Shown: piece after piece, positions 8,435 through 15,551 of the stretch
Position numbering within the stretch: position 1 is the stretch's first letter
Layout: the number at the start of each line of letters is the position of its first letter
Assembly (NCBI RefSeq): GCF_024213375.1
Contig: NZ_JANAVJ010000040.1
Span: 1 to 46,056, forward strand
DNA from: Paenibacillus sp. MZ04-78.2
GTDB lineage: Bacteria; Bacillota; Bacilli; Paenibacillales; NBRC-103111
DNA length: 46,056 bases
Reading direction: 5' to 3'
Notes under the pieces: generated by a model
Seen by the model: only the letters and a program-made list of their open reading frames with translations
Told to the model about the DNA's origin: nothing
Database searches by the model: none
Translations under genes and position numbers: made by a program

Positions 8435-8528
8435 GTCACCTCCCATAAAAATTAGTTGCGGGTTCGTCTTGAAAAGAAGGCTTTGTCCATGTGAAGCAAG
8501 AAAGCGGAAAGAGTCAGTGAATTATTGC

Positions 8529-8546
8529 GATGAATAAAAATACATT
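8529..8546. promoter_or_regulatory. ARG-box-like site in the gltB leader
   Basis: GATGAATAAAAATACATT shares the 12-base core ATGAATAAAAAT with the AhrC/ArgR operator consensus of Bacillus (CATGAATAAAAATKCAAK), differing at four positions outside it. It lies in the transcribed leader, about 120 bp upstream of the start codon. AT-richness makes chance a real alternative. Confidence 0.35.
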
Positions 8547-8611
8547 TATTCTGCATAATTGACTTAGTTTTCGGCTTCTCGATTCAGCAGAAGCTGTTCG
8601 GAAGAGGGTGA

Positions 8612-8662
8612 TTAAAGGTTCCCTGTCCCAACCGTCCAACCGCGCAGCTTCATAGCTAACAT
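8612..8662 (-). CDS. Possible 16-residue leader peptide of gltB
   Basis: ATG at 8662 opens a 16-codon frame (MLAMKLRGWTVGTGNL, TAA) inside the presumed gltB leader, with only a weak AAAGG 8 nt upstream. Downstream lie two mutually exclusive pairings: GAAGCTG within this ORF with CAGCTTC near 8592, and GCTTCT with AGAAGC. This resembles an attenuator layout, but no U-tract terminator follows, and the peptide is not enriched in Glu or Gln codons. Weak call. Confidence 0.2.
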   Translation of the reverse strand: MLAMKLRGWTVGTGNL

Positions 8663-8712
8663 GCCAAAAACCTTTCATTTAGCCGAGTTTCTTTAGCTTA
8701 AAAGTATTTATA

Positions 8713-8741
8713 GAATATCACGAAATTTCATGTGAGACAAT
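8713..8741 (-). promoter_or_regulatory. gltB promoter with overlapping TnrA-like box
   Basis: Minus-strand TTGTCT (8741-8736), 17-bp spacer, TATTCT (8718-8713). It predicts a leader of roughly 290 nt. A TnrA/GlnR-like site, TGTTCTATTGTCTCACA (8748-8732), covers the -35; it departs from TGTNA-N7-TNACA at one base. A site there would repress under nitrogen limitation, as TnrA does for Bacillus glutamate synthase. A second -35-like TTGACT lies just upstream. Confidence 0.45.
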
Positions 8742-8764
8742 AGAACATTGAAGGGAAAAGTCAA

Positions 8765-8779
8765 TTGTAAGCGTTGTCT
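8765..8779. promoter_or_regulatory. Candidate CcpA cre site upstream of gltB
   Basis: TTGTAAGCGTTGTCT fits every position of the degenerate cre consensus WTGNAANCGNWNNCW. It lies about 25 bp upstream of the gltB -35. Glutamate synthase is known to respond to carbon supply in Bacillus, so the location is sensible; direct CcpA binding here is inference. Confidence 0.5.
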
Positions 8780-8833
8780 ATTTTGCATAACTGGTGAATA
8801 AAGGCAATTTCAGAGCGGAATGGTGCGAGTTGA

Positions 8834-8876
8834 CAAAAAACGAACGAACTATTACCGTTGTCCGATAATAGTTCGT
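8834..8876 (-). terminator. Terminator of hemL
   Basis: On the minus strand, arms ACGAACTATTA and TAATAGTTCGT (11 bp) are followed by TCGTTTTTTG. It lies about 40 bp past the hemL stop. Confidence 0.88.
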
Positions 8877-8916
8877 GATTCGGGTGATAAATGGAATTTA
8901 TTGCCGATCTGCTCAG

Positions 8917-10272
8917 TTAAGTGTTCATGCGGGCGAATGCACGGTTTGCCGCTTCAATCGTATAAGTGACGTCTTCGTCCGTATGGGCCGTGGTCATGAA
9001 CCAGGCTTCATATTTAGAAGGAGCCAGGCAGATGCCGTCCTCCAGCATGGAGCGGAAAAAGGCTGCAAACTGCTCGCCGTCCGTATTTTGCGCCTCGTCG
9101 TAGTTTGTAACCGGATGGTCACAAAAGTGTGTCGACAACGCGCCGCGGATGCGGTTTACGGTCAGGGCGATGCCGTACTTGCGAGCCCCTTCGGCAAGTC
9201 CGGCTTCCAGCATGGCGCCGAGCCGGTTCATCCGCTCGTAGATGCCGGGCTCTTGCAGCGCCTCCAAGCAGGCGATCCCGGCGGAGATCGACGCTGGGTT
9301 GCCGGCCATGGTACCGGCTTGGTATGCCGGTCCGAGCGGCGCCACCTGCGCCATGATTTCTGCGCGGCCGCCGTAAGCGCCGATCGGCAGTCCGCCGCCG
9401 ATGATTTTCCCAAGGGCTGTAAGATCGGGCTCGATGGCTGCGTAGTCGGTGCCTTCGGGTAAACCGGCGAAGGTGGAGGCAGCGCCGTAGTGGAAACGGA
9501 ATGCAGTGATCACCTCGTCGTAGATGACAAGGGAGCCGTTCCGGCGGGTAGCGGAGCACAGTCCTTCCAGGAAGCCGGGCTTCGGCATGACCATGCCGAA
9601 GTTGCCGACAATGGGCTCAACCATAACCGCGGCCACATCGCTGCCCCAGCGCTCCAGCGCGGCGTCCAGTGCGGCGAGGTCGTTAAACGGCACGGTGATG
9701 ACCTCGTGCGCGATGCTGACCGGAATACCGGCGCTGTCCGGTATTCCGAGGGTGGACGGGCCGGAGCCGGCGGCGACGAGCACAAGATCCGAATGGCCGT
9801 GGTAGCAGCCGGCGAACTTGATGATTTTGTTCCGGCCGGTATAGGCGCGGGCAACCCGTATCGTCGTCATGACGGCTTCGGTGCCGGAGTTGACGAAGCG
9901 GACCTTATCGAGCGACGGAATCGCTTCTTTCAGCATGCGGGCAAACCGGATTTCGAGTTCGGTCGGCGCACCGTACAAGGCTCCGTTCTCCGCCGCTCGG
10001 ACAATGGCGGATGTCACATGAGGATGCGCGTGGCCGAGAATGATCGGACCGTAGGCAGCCAAATAGTCGATGTAGCGGTTGCCGTCCTCGTCCCAGAAAT
10101 ACGCTCCTTGTCCCCGTTTCATGAAAACGGGCGCTCCGCCGCCCACGGCTTTGAAGGAGCGGGAAGGGCTGTTGACCCCGCCGACGATATGCTCGAGCGC
10201 CTCCGCATAAAGCGCTGCGGAGCGTGTGCGGGGTGTGGCTTCGGATGCGTTAGACGTAAATGGATTGCTCAT
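8917..10272 (-). CDS. hemL: Glutamate-1-semialdehyde 2,1-aminomutase (HemL/GsaB)
   Basis: A PLP enzyme of 451 residues that isomerises glutamate-1-semialdehyde to 5-aminolevulinate for tetrapyrrole synthesis. [16 protein letters not shown] (127-142), the IYDEV cofactor-binding Asp252, and the PLP lysine Lys289 in [10 protein letters not shown] are all present, as is the family's N-terminal [11 protein letters not shown] 10272 follows GGAAAGGA. It stands alone, not in a hemAXCDBL operon, so it may be the second copy (GsaB type) common in Bacilli. It has its own promoter (10309-10337) and terminator. Confidence 0.92.
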   Translation of the reverse strand: MSNPFTSNASEATPRTRSAALYAEALEHIVGGVNSPSRSFKAVGGGAPVFMKRGQGAYFWDEDGNRYIDYLAAYGPIILGHAHPHVTSAIVRAAENGALYGAPTELEIRFARMLKEAIPSLDKVRFVNSGTEAVMTTIRVARAYTGRNKIIKFAGCYHGHSDLVLVAAGSGPSTLGIPDSAGIPVSIAHEVITVPFNDLAALDAALERWGSDVAAVMVEPIVGNFGMVMPKPGFLEGLCSATRRNGSLVIYDEVITAFRFHYGAASTFAGLPEGTDYAAIEPDLTALGKIIGGGLPIGAYGGRAEIMAQVAPLGPAYQAGTMAGNPASISAGIACLEALQEPGIYERMNRLGAMLEAGLAEGARKYGIALTVNRIRGALSTHFCDHPVTNYDEAQNTDGEQFAAFFRSMLEDGICLAPSKYEAWFMTTAHTDEDVTYTIEAANRAFARMNT

Positions 10273-10308
10273 TAGGATTCAAGTCCTTTCCAAACGATGT
10301 ATATCTCC

Positions 10309-10337
10309 ATTATAAATGATTGCGCTCCGGCCGTGAA
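10309..10337 (-). promoter_or_regulatory. hemL promoter
   Basis: Minus-strand TTCACG (10337-10332), 17-bp spacer, consensus TATAAT (10314-10309), about 37 bp before the hemL ATG. Confidence 0.65.
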
Positions 10338-10362
10338 TGATTCTCAGGATTGGATCGGTGCC

Positions 10363-11172
10363 TCATTCCGCGGGAAGGTGGAGGAGCGTGCCTTTAAGCA
10401 CCGTTACCGCTTGACCATGGATGTGAAGACGGTCATCGACCAACGCAAGTTTAAGAATACCTGTTCGCGCAGAGGATTGAATGGCGGTCAACCGGTCTTT
10501 TCCCAGCTTGTCCCGCCAATATGGCGCAAGCGCGCAATGGGCCGATCCGGTAACCGGATCTTCGTCGATTCCCAGTACCGGGAAGAAGCAGCGGGAGGCG
10601 AAGTCGTACCGTTCATCCTGCGAGCGGGCCGTAACAAGCACGCCGCGGACGCCGAGTTTCGCCATGATGGCGAAATTGGGCTTCAACCCGCGTACGGCTT
10701 CCTCCGAGTCCAACTCGACCAGCAAGTCCAGTCGGTTGGTTCCGACAAAACGGGGCACAATCCCGCCCAGGGCATCGGCTAGACGGTCCGGCGCCTCTGT
10801 TTCGGTAATCCGTTCAACGGGAAAATCGAGCCGAATCCAACCGTCCTCATTTGCGGAGGCCGTCAGTTGGCCGCTAAGCGTGTGAAAGGTCAAAGCCTGG
10901 TTGCGGTCTACCCGTCCGGTTTCCCACAAGTAATGTGCGCTAGCTAGTGTAGCATGGCCGCACAAATCGACCTCGACCGTCGGTGTAAACCAGCGAAGCC
11001 GGTAGCTCCCGTCCTGTTGGGGGGAGAGAAACGCCGTTTCCGACAAGTTCATCTCCATCGCAACCTGTTGAAGCCATGGGTCGGAAGGATAGCGCTCCAA
11101 CAAACAAACCGCCGCGGGATTGCCGCGAAACGGCTTGTCCGCGAAGGCGTCAATAACATGTATTTCGATCAT
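10363..11172 (-). CDS. PhzF-family isomerase/epimerase-like protein
   Basis: A 269-residue protein of the PhzF/DapF-like fold. Family marks: the N-terminal VIDAFADKPFRGNPAAV, the catalytic Glu45 in MNLSETAFL, GHATLASAHYLW, and EDPVTGSAHCALAPYW in the second half. PhzF proper makes phenazines, but no other phenazine gene is near, so this is one of the many family members of unknown substrate. ATG 11172 follows AAAGGAG with 10-nt spacing; an 11-bp palindrome AGAACTGTTCT lies between the two. A terminator separates it from the LCP gene upstream. Confidence 0.88.
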   Translation of the reverse strand: MIEIHVIDAFADKPFRGNPAAVCLLERYPSDPWLQQVAMEMNLSETAFLSPQQDGSYRLRWFTPTVEVDLCGHATLASAHYLWETGRVDRNQALTFHTLSGQLTASANEDGWIRLDFPVERITETEAPDRLADALGGIVPRFVGTNRLDLLVELDSEEAVRGLKPNFAIMAKLGVRGVLVTARSQDERYDFASRCFFPVLGIDEDPVTGSAHCALAPYWRDKLGKDRLTAIQSSARTGILKLALVDDRLHIHGQAVTVLKGTLLHLPAE

Positions 11173-11195
11173 AAGAACTGTTCTCCTTTCAGGTC

Positions 11196-11223
11196 AAAAG
11201 CGGGAAGCCCCTTGCCTCCCGCT
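11196..11223 (-). terminator. Terminator of the LCP gene
   Basis: On the minus strand AGCGGGAG and CTTCCCGCT pair around a GC-rich loop and are followed by TTTTGACC. It lies 23 bp after the LCP stop and just upstream of the PhzF-family gene. Confidence 0.7.
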
Positions 11224-11245
11224 CGCGTATGTTTCATAGCAGCTA

Positions 11246-12280
11246 TTATTTTTTGACCGGAGCCGTGGCGGTCGTGCTTTTATGGCCGCCCTCGGCGGGC
11301 TTGCCGGCAGGGGCCAGAGGGTCCCGGCCTTCAAGCAATGCCTTAACGTAATTCTGCAGCTTGGTACGGTTTACGCTGAGGACTTCGGCGCCGCCGACCC
11401 GTTTTTCGATCAGCAGCTCGGAAGGCGGAATCTGCTGGCTTACCATGCCCTCGGTTTTGGCCTCGAAGGCGAGCGTGCCGAGCTTCAGCATGTCGGTCGT
11501 CGTCAAATTCGTTTCGAGATAAGGATCGATACTTTTTAATATATTCGGCAGTCGGACCAGGGAACCGGTCGTCTGCATTTTTTGCGCGACGGCTTGCAAA
11601 AATTTGCGCTGCCGCTCGGTGCGGGAAAAGTCGCTCATGGCGTCGTGCCGGAACCGGACGTATTGCAGCGCCATTTTTCCGTCGAGATGCTGCATGCCCT
11701 TTTTTAGATCAATATCATACTCGTGGCCGTCTTCCGAGTCGCGGTATTTCATGTCCTTCTCCACTTCGAGATCAATGCCGCCGATGGCGTCTGTCAGTGC
11801 GATAAAGCCTTTGAAATCGGTATAGAAAAAATATTGAATCGGAATGCCGAGCAGGTCGCTAACCGTGCGCATGGCCAGATTCGGCCCGCCGATGGCAAGC
11901 GCCGTATTGATGCGGTCCTCGCCATGCCCCGGAATTTTCACGTAGGTGTCGCGCAGAATGGAAAATAAGTACGCTTTCTTCGTCACCGGATCAATTGAGG
12001 CGACCATAATTGAATCGGAACGCGGAACTTCGTTCTTTTTGAGTCCCCGGGAATCGCCGCCGAGAATAAGGATGTTCACCCGTGAGTTGCCCTCCCACTT
12101 GGGCGGGATGTAGCTGTCCGACATGCTGAGCTGCTGTGGGGTAAGCCCGCCGAATTTGGTCGTTTCGGGACGGCTCTGAATGTTATTGGCAAATTGAACG
12201 AATGAATAGGTAAAATAGCCGATTCCTGCAAGCAACAGCAACAGCAGCGAAATGAAAAACCATTTTATCGTACGGGCCAT
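11246..12280 (-). CDS. LytR-CpsA-Psr (LCP) family cell-wall ligase
   Basis: A 344-residue protein with one N-terminal membrane anchor (about residues 7-25) and an extracytoplasmic LCP domain. LCP enzymes transfer teichoic acids or other glycopolymers from undecaprenyl carriers to peptidoglycan. Motifs: ILILGGDSRG, RSDSIMVASIDP, LFSILRDTYVKIPGHGEDRINTA (Arg/Asp lipid-pyrophosphate ligands) and YVRFRHDAMSDFSRTERQRKFL. The C-terminal tail after about residue 315 is Pro/Gly/Thr/Lys rich. ATG 12280 follows AGGAGG. It is divergent from the ABC exporter, with promoters on both sides of the shared 190 bp. Which polymer it attaches is not visible. Confidence 0.92.
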   Translation of the reverse strand: MARTIKWFFISLLLLLLAGIGYFTYSFVQFANNIQSRPETTKFGGLTPQQLSMSDSYIPPKWEGNSRVNILILGGDSRGLKKNEVPRSDSIMVASIDPVTKKAYLFSILRDTYVKIPGHGEDRINTALAIGGPNLAMRTVSDLLGIPIQYFFYTDFKGFIALTDAIGGIDLEVEKDMKYRDSEDGHEYDIDLKKGMQHLDGKMALQYVRFRHDAMSDFSRTERQRKFLQAVAQKMQTTGSLVRLPNILKSIDPYLETNLTTTDMLKLGTLAFEAKTEGMVSQQIPPSELLIEKRVGGAEVLSVNRTKLQNYVKALLEGRDPLAPAGKPAEGGHKSTTATAPVKK

Positions 12281-12334
12281 GGGAATTCGGTCCCTCCTCT
12301 GGTTGCGTTCGCTTTTCCTGATCGTAAGGTTGGT

Positions 12335-12362
12335 GTATCATAACGGATATAGGTTTTGACAA
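12335..12362 (-). promoter_or_regulatory. LCP gene promoter
   Basis: Minus-strand TTGTCA (12362-12357), 16-bp spacer, TGATAC (12340-12335). Confidence 0.45.
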
Positions 12363-12384
12363 TGCCACAGGAACATGCATACGT

Positions 12385-12414
12385 TTGGACAGGAAACTAT
12401 TTCATTATTATAAA
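12385..12414 (+). promoter_or_regulatory. Promoter of the ABC-2 exporter operon
   Basis: TTGGAC (12385-12390), 18-bp spacer, TATAAA (12409-12414), 57 bp before the ATPase ATG. Confidence 0.45.
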
Positions 12415-12470
12415 AGGTTTCAATCCACGCCTGCAAGCTTCGGCATATTTTGACAGGAGGACCTACATCT

Positions 12471-13523
12471 ATGAATCTCGCCATTGACGTGCATCGGCTG
12501 AGAAAAGAATTCAAAGTGCAGAAAAACCGGGAAGGCTTGAAAGGCGCCGTACGCGACCTGTTCAGGAGAGAGTATAACCAGATCGCCGCGGTGAAGGATA
12601 TCAGCTTCCAAATTCCGCAGGGCGAAATTTGCGGCTACATCGGCGAGAACGGAGCGGGCAAATCGACCACGATCAAAATGCTGACCGGCATTCTCGTTCC
12701 CACCTCCGGAGATATCCGCGTAGGCGGCTTCGTTCCTTATAAGGAGAGGGAAAAATTCGTCCGGAACATCGGTGTCGTATTCGGCCAGCGAAGCCAGCTT
12801 TGGTGGGACATCGGCGTGATCGAATCGTTCCAGCTGCTCAAGAAAGTGTACCGCGTCCCGGATGCGGAATACCGCAGCCGCATGGACGAGCTGGTGGAGC
12901 GGCTGCAGCTTGGCGAGCTGTTGAACCGGCCTGTGCGAAAGCTGAGTCTGGGCCAGCGAATGCGCTGCGAGCTTGTCGCGTCGCTCATTCACAATCCGGC
13001 AATTTTGTTTCTGGACGAGCCTACGATCGGTCTGGATATTATGGTCAAGACGGAAATCCGCGATTTCTTAAAATCCATGAACAAGCGGTACGGCACGACC
13101 ATTCTGCTGACAACCCACGATCTGCAGGACATTGAAGCGCTGTGTTCCCGGGTCATTATGCTCGACGATGGCCGGATCATCTACGACGGAGGACTTGAGG
13201 AGCTGAAAGAGCGCTGGGGTAAAGGCAAAGAAGTCATTCTCCGGTTCTCGGAGCCGGTATCACTGCCCCGTTTGCAGGAGATGACCGCAGGACTGCAAGT
13301 AGACTGGTCGCTGGACAACGAATTGACGGCCAAAGTATGGATTCCGCAGCAGGCGGCAAACGTCTCCGAGGTGCTCAGCCGGGTTGTCGGTATAACGACA
13401 ATCGAGGACATTAAAATCCTCGAAACGAACACGGACGACATCGTGCGGGAAATATACAAATCCGGATCGGCGGAAGCGAAAAAGGAGCTGCGCAAAGAAC
13501 AGGAAGTGACGCTGCATGGTTAG
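12471..13523 (+). CDS. ABC-2 exporter ATPase (COG4586 type)
   Basis: A 350-residue ATP-binding subunit. Walker A GENGAGKST (58-66), VVFGQRSQLWWDI Q-loop region, signature LSLGQ (158-162), Walker B ILFLDEP (178-184) and the H-loop THD are intact. The GQRSQLWWD segment and the long C-terminal domain mark the uncharacterised COG4586 ATPases that pair with COG4587/COG3694 permeases. ATG 12471 was chosen over an in-frame TTG at 12450 because AGGAGG (12455-12460) sits 10 nt before it. Its last codons overlap the first permease by 8 nt. The substrate is unknown. Confidence 0.9.
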   Translation: MNLAIDVHRLRKEFKVQKNREGLKGAVRDLFRREYNQIAAVKDISFQIPQGEICGYIGENGAGKSTTIKMLTGILVPTSGDIRVGGFVPYKEREKFVRNIGVVFGQRSQLWWDIGVIESFQLLKKVYRVPDAEYRSRMDELVERLQLGELLNRPVRKLSLGQRMRCELVASLIHNPAILFLDEPTIGLDIMVKTEIRDFLKSMNKRYGTTILLTTHDLQDIEALCSRVIMLDDGRIIYDGGLEELKERWGKGKEVILRFSEPVSLPRLQEMTAGLQVDWSLDNELTAKVWIPQQAANVSEVLSRVVGITTIEDIKILETNTDDIVREIYKSGSAEAKKELRKEQEVTLHG

Positions 13524-14310
13524 CGCTTATCTTGACATTATCCGCATCCGCTTCCTGATGATGCTCGCTTACCGGGTCAATTATTACAGCGGGATTATTG
13601 TTTATGCCCTTAACATTGGGGCGTATTATTTTCTATGGAAGGCGATTTATGGTACAAAAGAGCTGCTTGGCGGAATGACCGTGACACAGATGACGACCTA
13701 CGTGGCTGTGTCGTGGATGGCGCGGGCGTTTTATTTTAACAATCTGGACCGGGAAATTGCAAATGAGATCAAAGACGGCAGCGTCGCAATCCAGTTCATC
13801 CGCCCGTACAATTACATCGTCGTCAAAATGATGCAGGGGCTCGGCGAAGGCTTGTTCCGGTTCCTGCTGTTTTCCGTGCCGGGTATGGTGATCGTCTCGT
13901 TCCTCTTTCCGGTGCAGTTGCCGTCAGAGCCGCTGACTTGGCTTATTTTTCTTGCCATGCTGTTTTTCAGCTTCCTGATCAATACGCAGATCAATATTAT
14001 TACCGGCCTGTTCGCCTTTTTCCTTGAAAATAACGAAGGCATGATGCGGATGAAACGGGTAACCGTCGATTTGTTCTCCGGACTGGTCGTGCCGATGTCG
14101 TTCTTCCCGGGCTGGGCGCAAGAGCTGATGAATCTGCTGCCGTTTCCGGCGATCACGTACTTGCCTGGCTCCGTCTTTACCGGCAAAGTGGCCGGCAGCG
14201 CCGTTTACAACGTATTTGCCGTGCAAATCATCTGGTTCGTGCTGTTGATTGTACCGCTCTATGTCCTGTGGCGGGGCGCGCGGACGCGGCTGTTCGTGCA
14301 GGGAGGGTGA
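13516..14310 (+). CDS. ABC-2 family permease (COG4587-like)
   Basis: A 264-residue polytopic membrane protein with about six hydrophobic segments, roughly at 15-40, 55-75, 110-130, 140-170, 185-200 and 230-255. YRVNYYSGIIVY at the N-terminus, IRPYNYIVVKM in the first cytoplasmic loop and LFSGLVVPMSFFPGW near the fifth helix fit the ABC-2 membrane_6 group. It overlaps the ATPase gene by 8 nt and is followed after 6 bp by a second, diverged permease, so the transporter is likely a permease heterodimer with two ATPase copies. Confidence 0.87.
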   Translation: MVSAYLDIIRIRFLMMLAYRVNYYSGIIVYALNIGAYYFLWKAIYGTKELLGGMTVTQMTTYVAVSWMARAFYFNNLDREIANEIKDGSVAIQFIRPYNYIVVKMMQGLGEGLFRFLLFSVPGMVIVSFLFPVQLPSEPLTWLIFLAMLFFSFLINTQINIITGLFAFFLENNEGMMRMKRVTVDLFSGLVVPMSFFPGWAQELMNLLPFPAITYLPGSVFTGKVAGSAVYNVFAVQIIWFVLLIVPLYVLWRGARTRLFVQGG

Positions 14311-14316
14311 TGGCGC

Positions 14317-15102
14317 ATGTTCTATGCAGGCTTGTTTGTCAATTACTTGAAAAATTACATGAAAACGCGGCTCACCTACCGTTCCGATTTCTGGATCGAG
14401 GTGCTGTCCGATCTGTTGTTTAACGGGGTGAATTTATTTTTCATCCTCGTCGTGTTCCAGCATACCGCGGCAATCGGCGAATGGAACGAGCAGCAGATTT
14501 TGTTTGTCTATGGCTATTTTATGGTGCCTTACGGCTTGTTTATTACGTTTTTTAACTTATGGGGATTCACCGAGCGTTACATTGTCAAAGGCGAAATGGA
14601 CCGGATCTTGACTCGTCCAGCGCATAATCTGGTGCAGCTGATGCTGGAAAATATGGACCCGTCCTCGCTGTTCAGCGCGCTGGTCGGTCTGATTATCATG
14701 ATCTATTCCTGGACACAACTTGATCTCGGGCTAATGTGGTACGATCCGCTCATTCTGATTGTGCTGGTGCTCGGTTCGATTATGATTTACGGGGGCGTGT
14801 ACATTTTCTTTACATCTTGGTCGTTTTTTTCGGATTCGCCCACCGGCATTATGCCCCTGCTGTGGAACCTGCAAAACTACGGGCGGTACCCGATGACGAT
14901 CTATAACCGTCTTCTGAACATCATGCTCACCTGGGTGCTGCCGTTCGGCTTCGTCGGCTTTTATCCGGCGGCCTATTTTTTGGACCGGGCGAATTGGGGA
15001 ACGTTCGCTTTGCTTACCCCGCTGGTCGGGCTCGTCTTCCTGACCTTCGGGCTGACGGTGTGGAATTACGGGGTGAAACGGTACCGTGGAGCGGGCTCGT
15101 AG
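14317..15102 (+). CDS. ABC-2 family permease (COG3694-like)
   Basis: A 261-residue polytopic membrane protein with six or so hydrophobic stretches. KTRLTYRSDFWIEVLSDLLF at the start, YIVKGEMDRILTRPAHNLVQ in the first loop, and PMTIYNRLLNIMLTWVLPFGFVGFYPA near the end are typical of the partner permease in these exporters. It is the last gene of the operon; a terminator follows at 15144. Efflux of a lipid, peptide or drug is possible, but nothing nearby points to one. Confidence 0.87.
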   Translation: MFYAGLFVNYLKNYMKTRLTYRSDFWIEVLSDLLFNGVNLFFILVVFQHTAAIGEWNEQQILFVYGYFMVPYGLFITFFNLWGFTERYIVKGEMDRILTRPAHNLVQLMLENMDPSSLFSALVGLIIMIYSWTQLDLGLMWYDPLILIVLVLGSIMIYGGVYIFFTSWSFFSDSPTGIMPLLWNLQNYGRYPMTIYNRLLNIMLTWVLPFGFVGFYPAAYFLDRANWGTFALLTPLVGLVFLTFGLTVWNYGVKRYRGAGS

Positions 15103-15143
15103 AGAGCGGAAGCGTTATGTAACAAGTAGCATATTGGGATCGC

Positions 15144-15178
15144 GAGGAGCTGCCGACATGAAGCGCAGCTCCTCTTTT
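15144..15178 (+). terminator. Terminator of the ABC-2 exporter operon
   Basis: Perfect 10-bp arms GAGGAGCTGC (15144-15153) and GCAGCTCCTC (15165-15174) followed by TTTTG. Confidence 0.85.
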
Positions 15179-15202
15179 GCGTATCGGACCTGCCGGAGAA
15201 GG

Positions 15203-15433
15203 TTACTCTTTGAAACCTTTGAAACCGCCGACACCTTTGACCCATTCGTCTCGCTCGGAATAGGAGTAAATTTGTTTTAAGGTTTTTTTAAGCTTTCTTT
15301 CATCTTCATTTAAGCTTGACGTAATGTTGAGTTTATAAATAGCTCCTATACTAGAAATAAATTCCTCACCATAAACGGGTCGTTCAAAAAATAGCCATGC
15401 TTGATAATAATTTGAGCGAGTTGACAGGGAGGT
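15203..15433 (-). pseudogene. 5'-truncated gene remnant of unknown family
   Basis: A minus-strand frame stays open for 76 codons with no start codon and ends in TAA. The translation looks protein-like: WLFFERPVYGEEFISSIG in the first third, LNEDERKLKKTLKQIY in the middle, ending DEWVKGVGGFKGFKE. Composition is AT-rich, unlike the exporter genes beside it. I do not recognise the family. The promoter of the next gene (TTGACA at 15421) lies inside its 5' edge, so it cannot be an intact gene here. A chance open frame in AT-rich DNA is the alternative. Confidence 0.4.
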
Positions 15434-15450
15434 TTATCCAGTGGTATGAT
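15421..15450 (+). promoter_or_regulatory. Promoter of the secreted-protein gene
   Basis: Consensus TTGACA (15421-15426), 18-bp spacer, TATGAT (15445-15450). Transcription would begin near 15457, leaving a 95-nt leader that contains the repeat array. Confidence 0.75.
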
Positions 15451-15465
15451 ATTAATCATAGGGAA

Positions 15466-15526
15466 TTGAACATATGTTCAAAACATTTGTTCAAAACAAA
15501 TGTTCAAGATATATGTTCGATATATA
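15466..15526 (+). repeat. Four tandem 13-bp TGTTC repeats plus palindrome in a 5' leader
   Basis: TGTTC begins at 15475, 15488, 15501 and 15514, an exact 13-bp period. The units are TGTTCAAAACATT, TGTTCAAAACAAA, TGTTCAAGATATA and TGTTCGATATATA, decaying in similarity from left to right. The first unit completes a perfect 16-bp palindrome TTGAACATATGTTCAA (15466-15481), and units one and two form a second inverted repeat with 10-bp arms (15482-15504). The array sits just downstream of a near-consensus promoter and ends 25 bp before the ATG: the position of a repressor array, or of repeated RNA motifs. Confidence 0.85.
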
Positions 15527-15551
15527 AAAAAAAGAAAAGGTGGAGAGAATC

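Noticed and set aside
8600..8700. T-box leader upstream of gltB
   Set aside because: GGTTGG and ACCGCG-like fragments occur, but the conserved antiterminator AGGGTGGNACCGCG is absent on the transcribed strand.
10363..11172. Phenazine biosynthesis cluster
   Set aside because: Only a lone PhzF-family gene is present; this family is far wider than phenazine producers.
15466..15526. CRISPR array
   Set aside because: Units are only 13 bp, contiguous, without spacers, and no cas genes are in the window.
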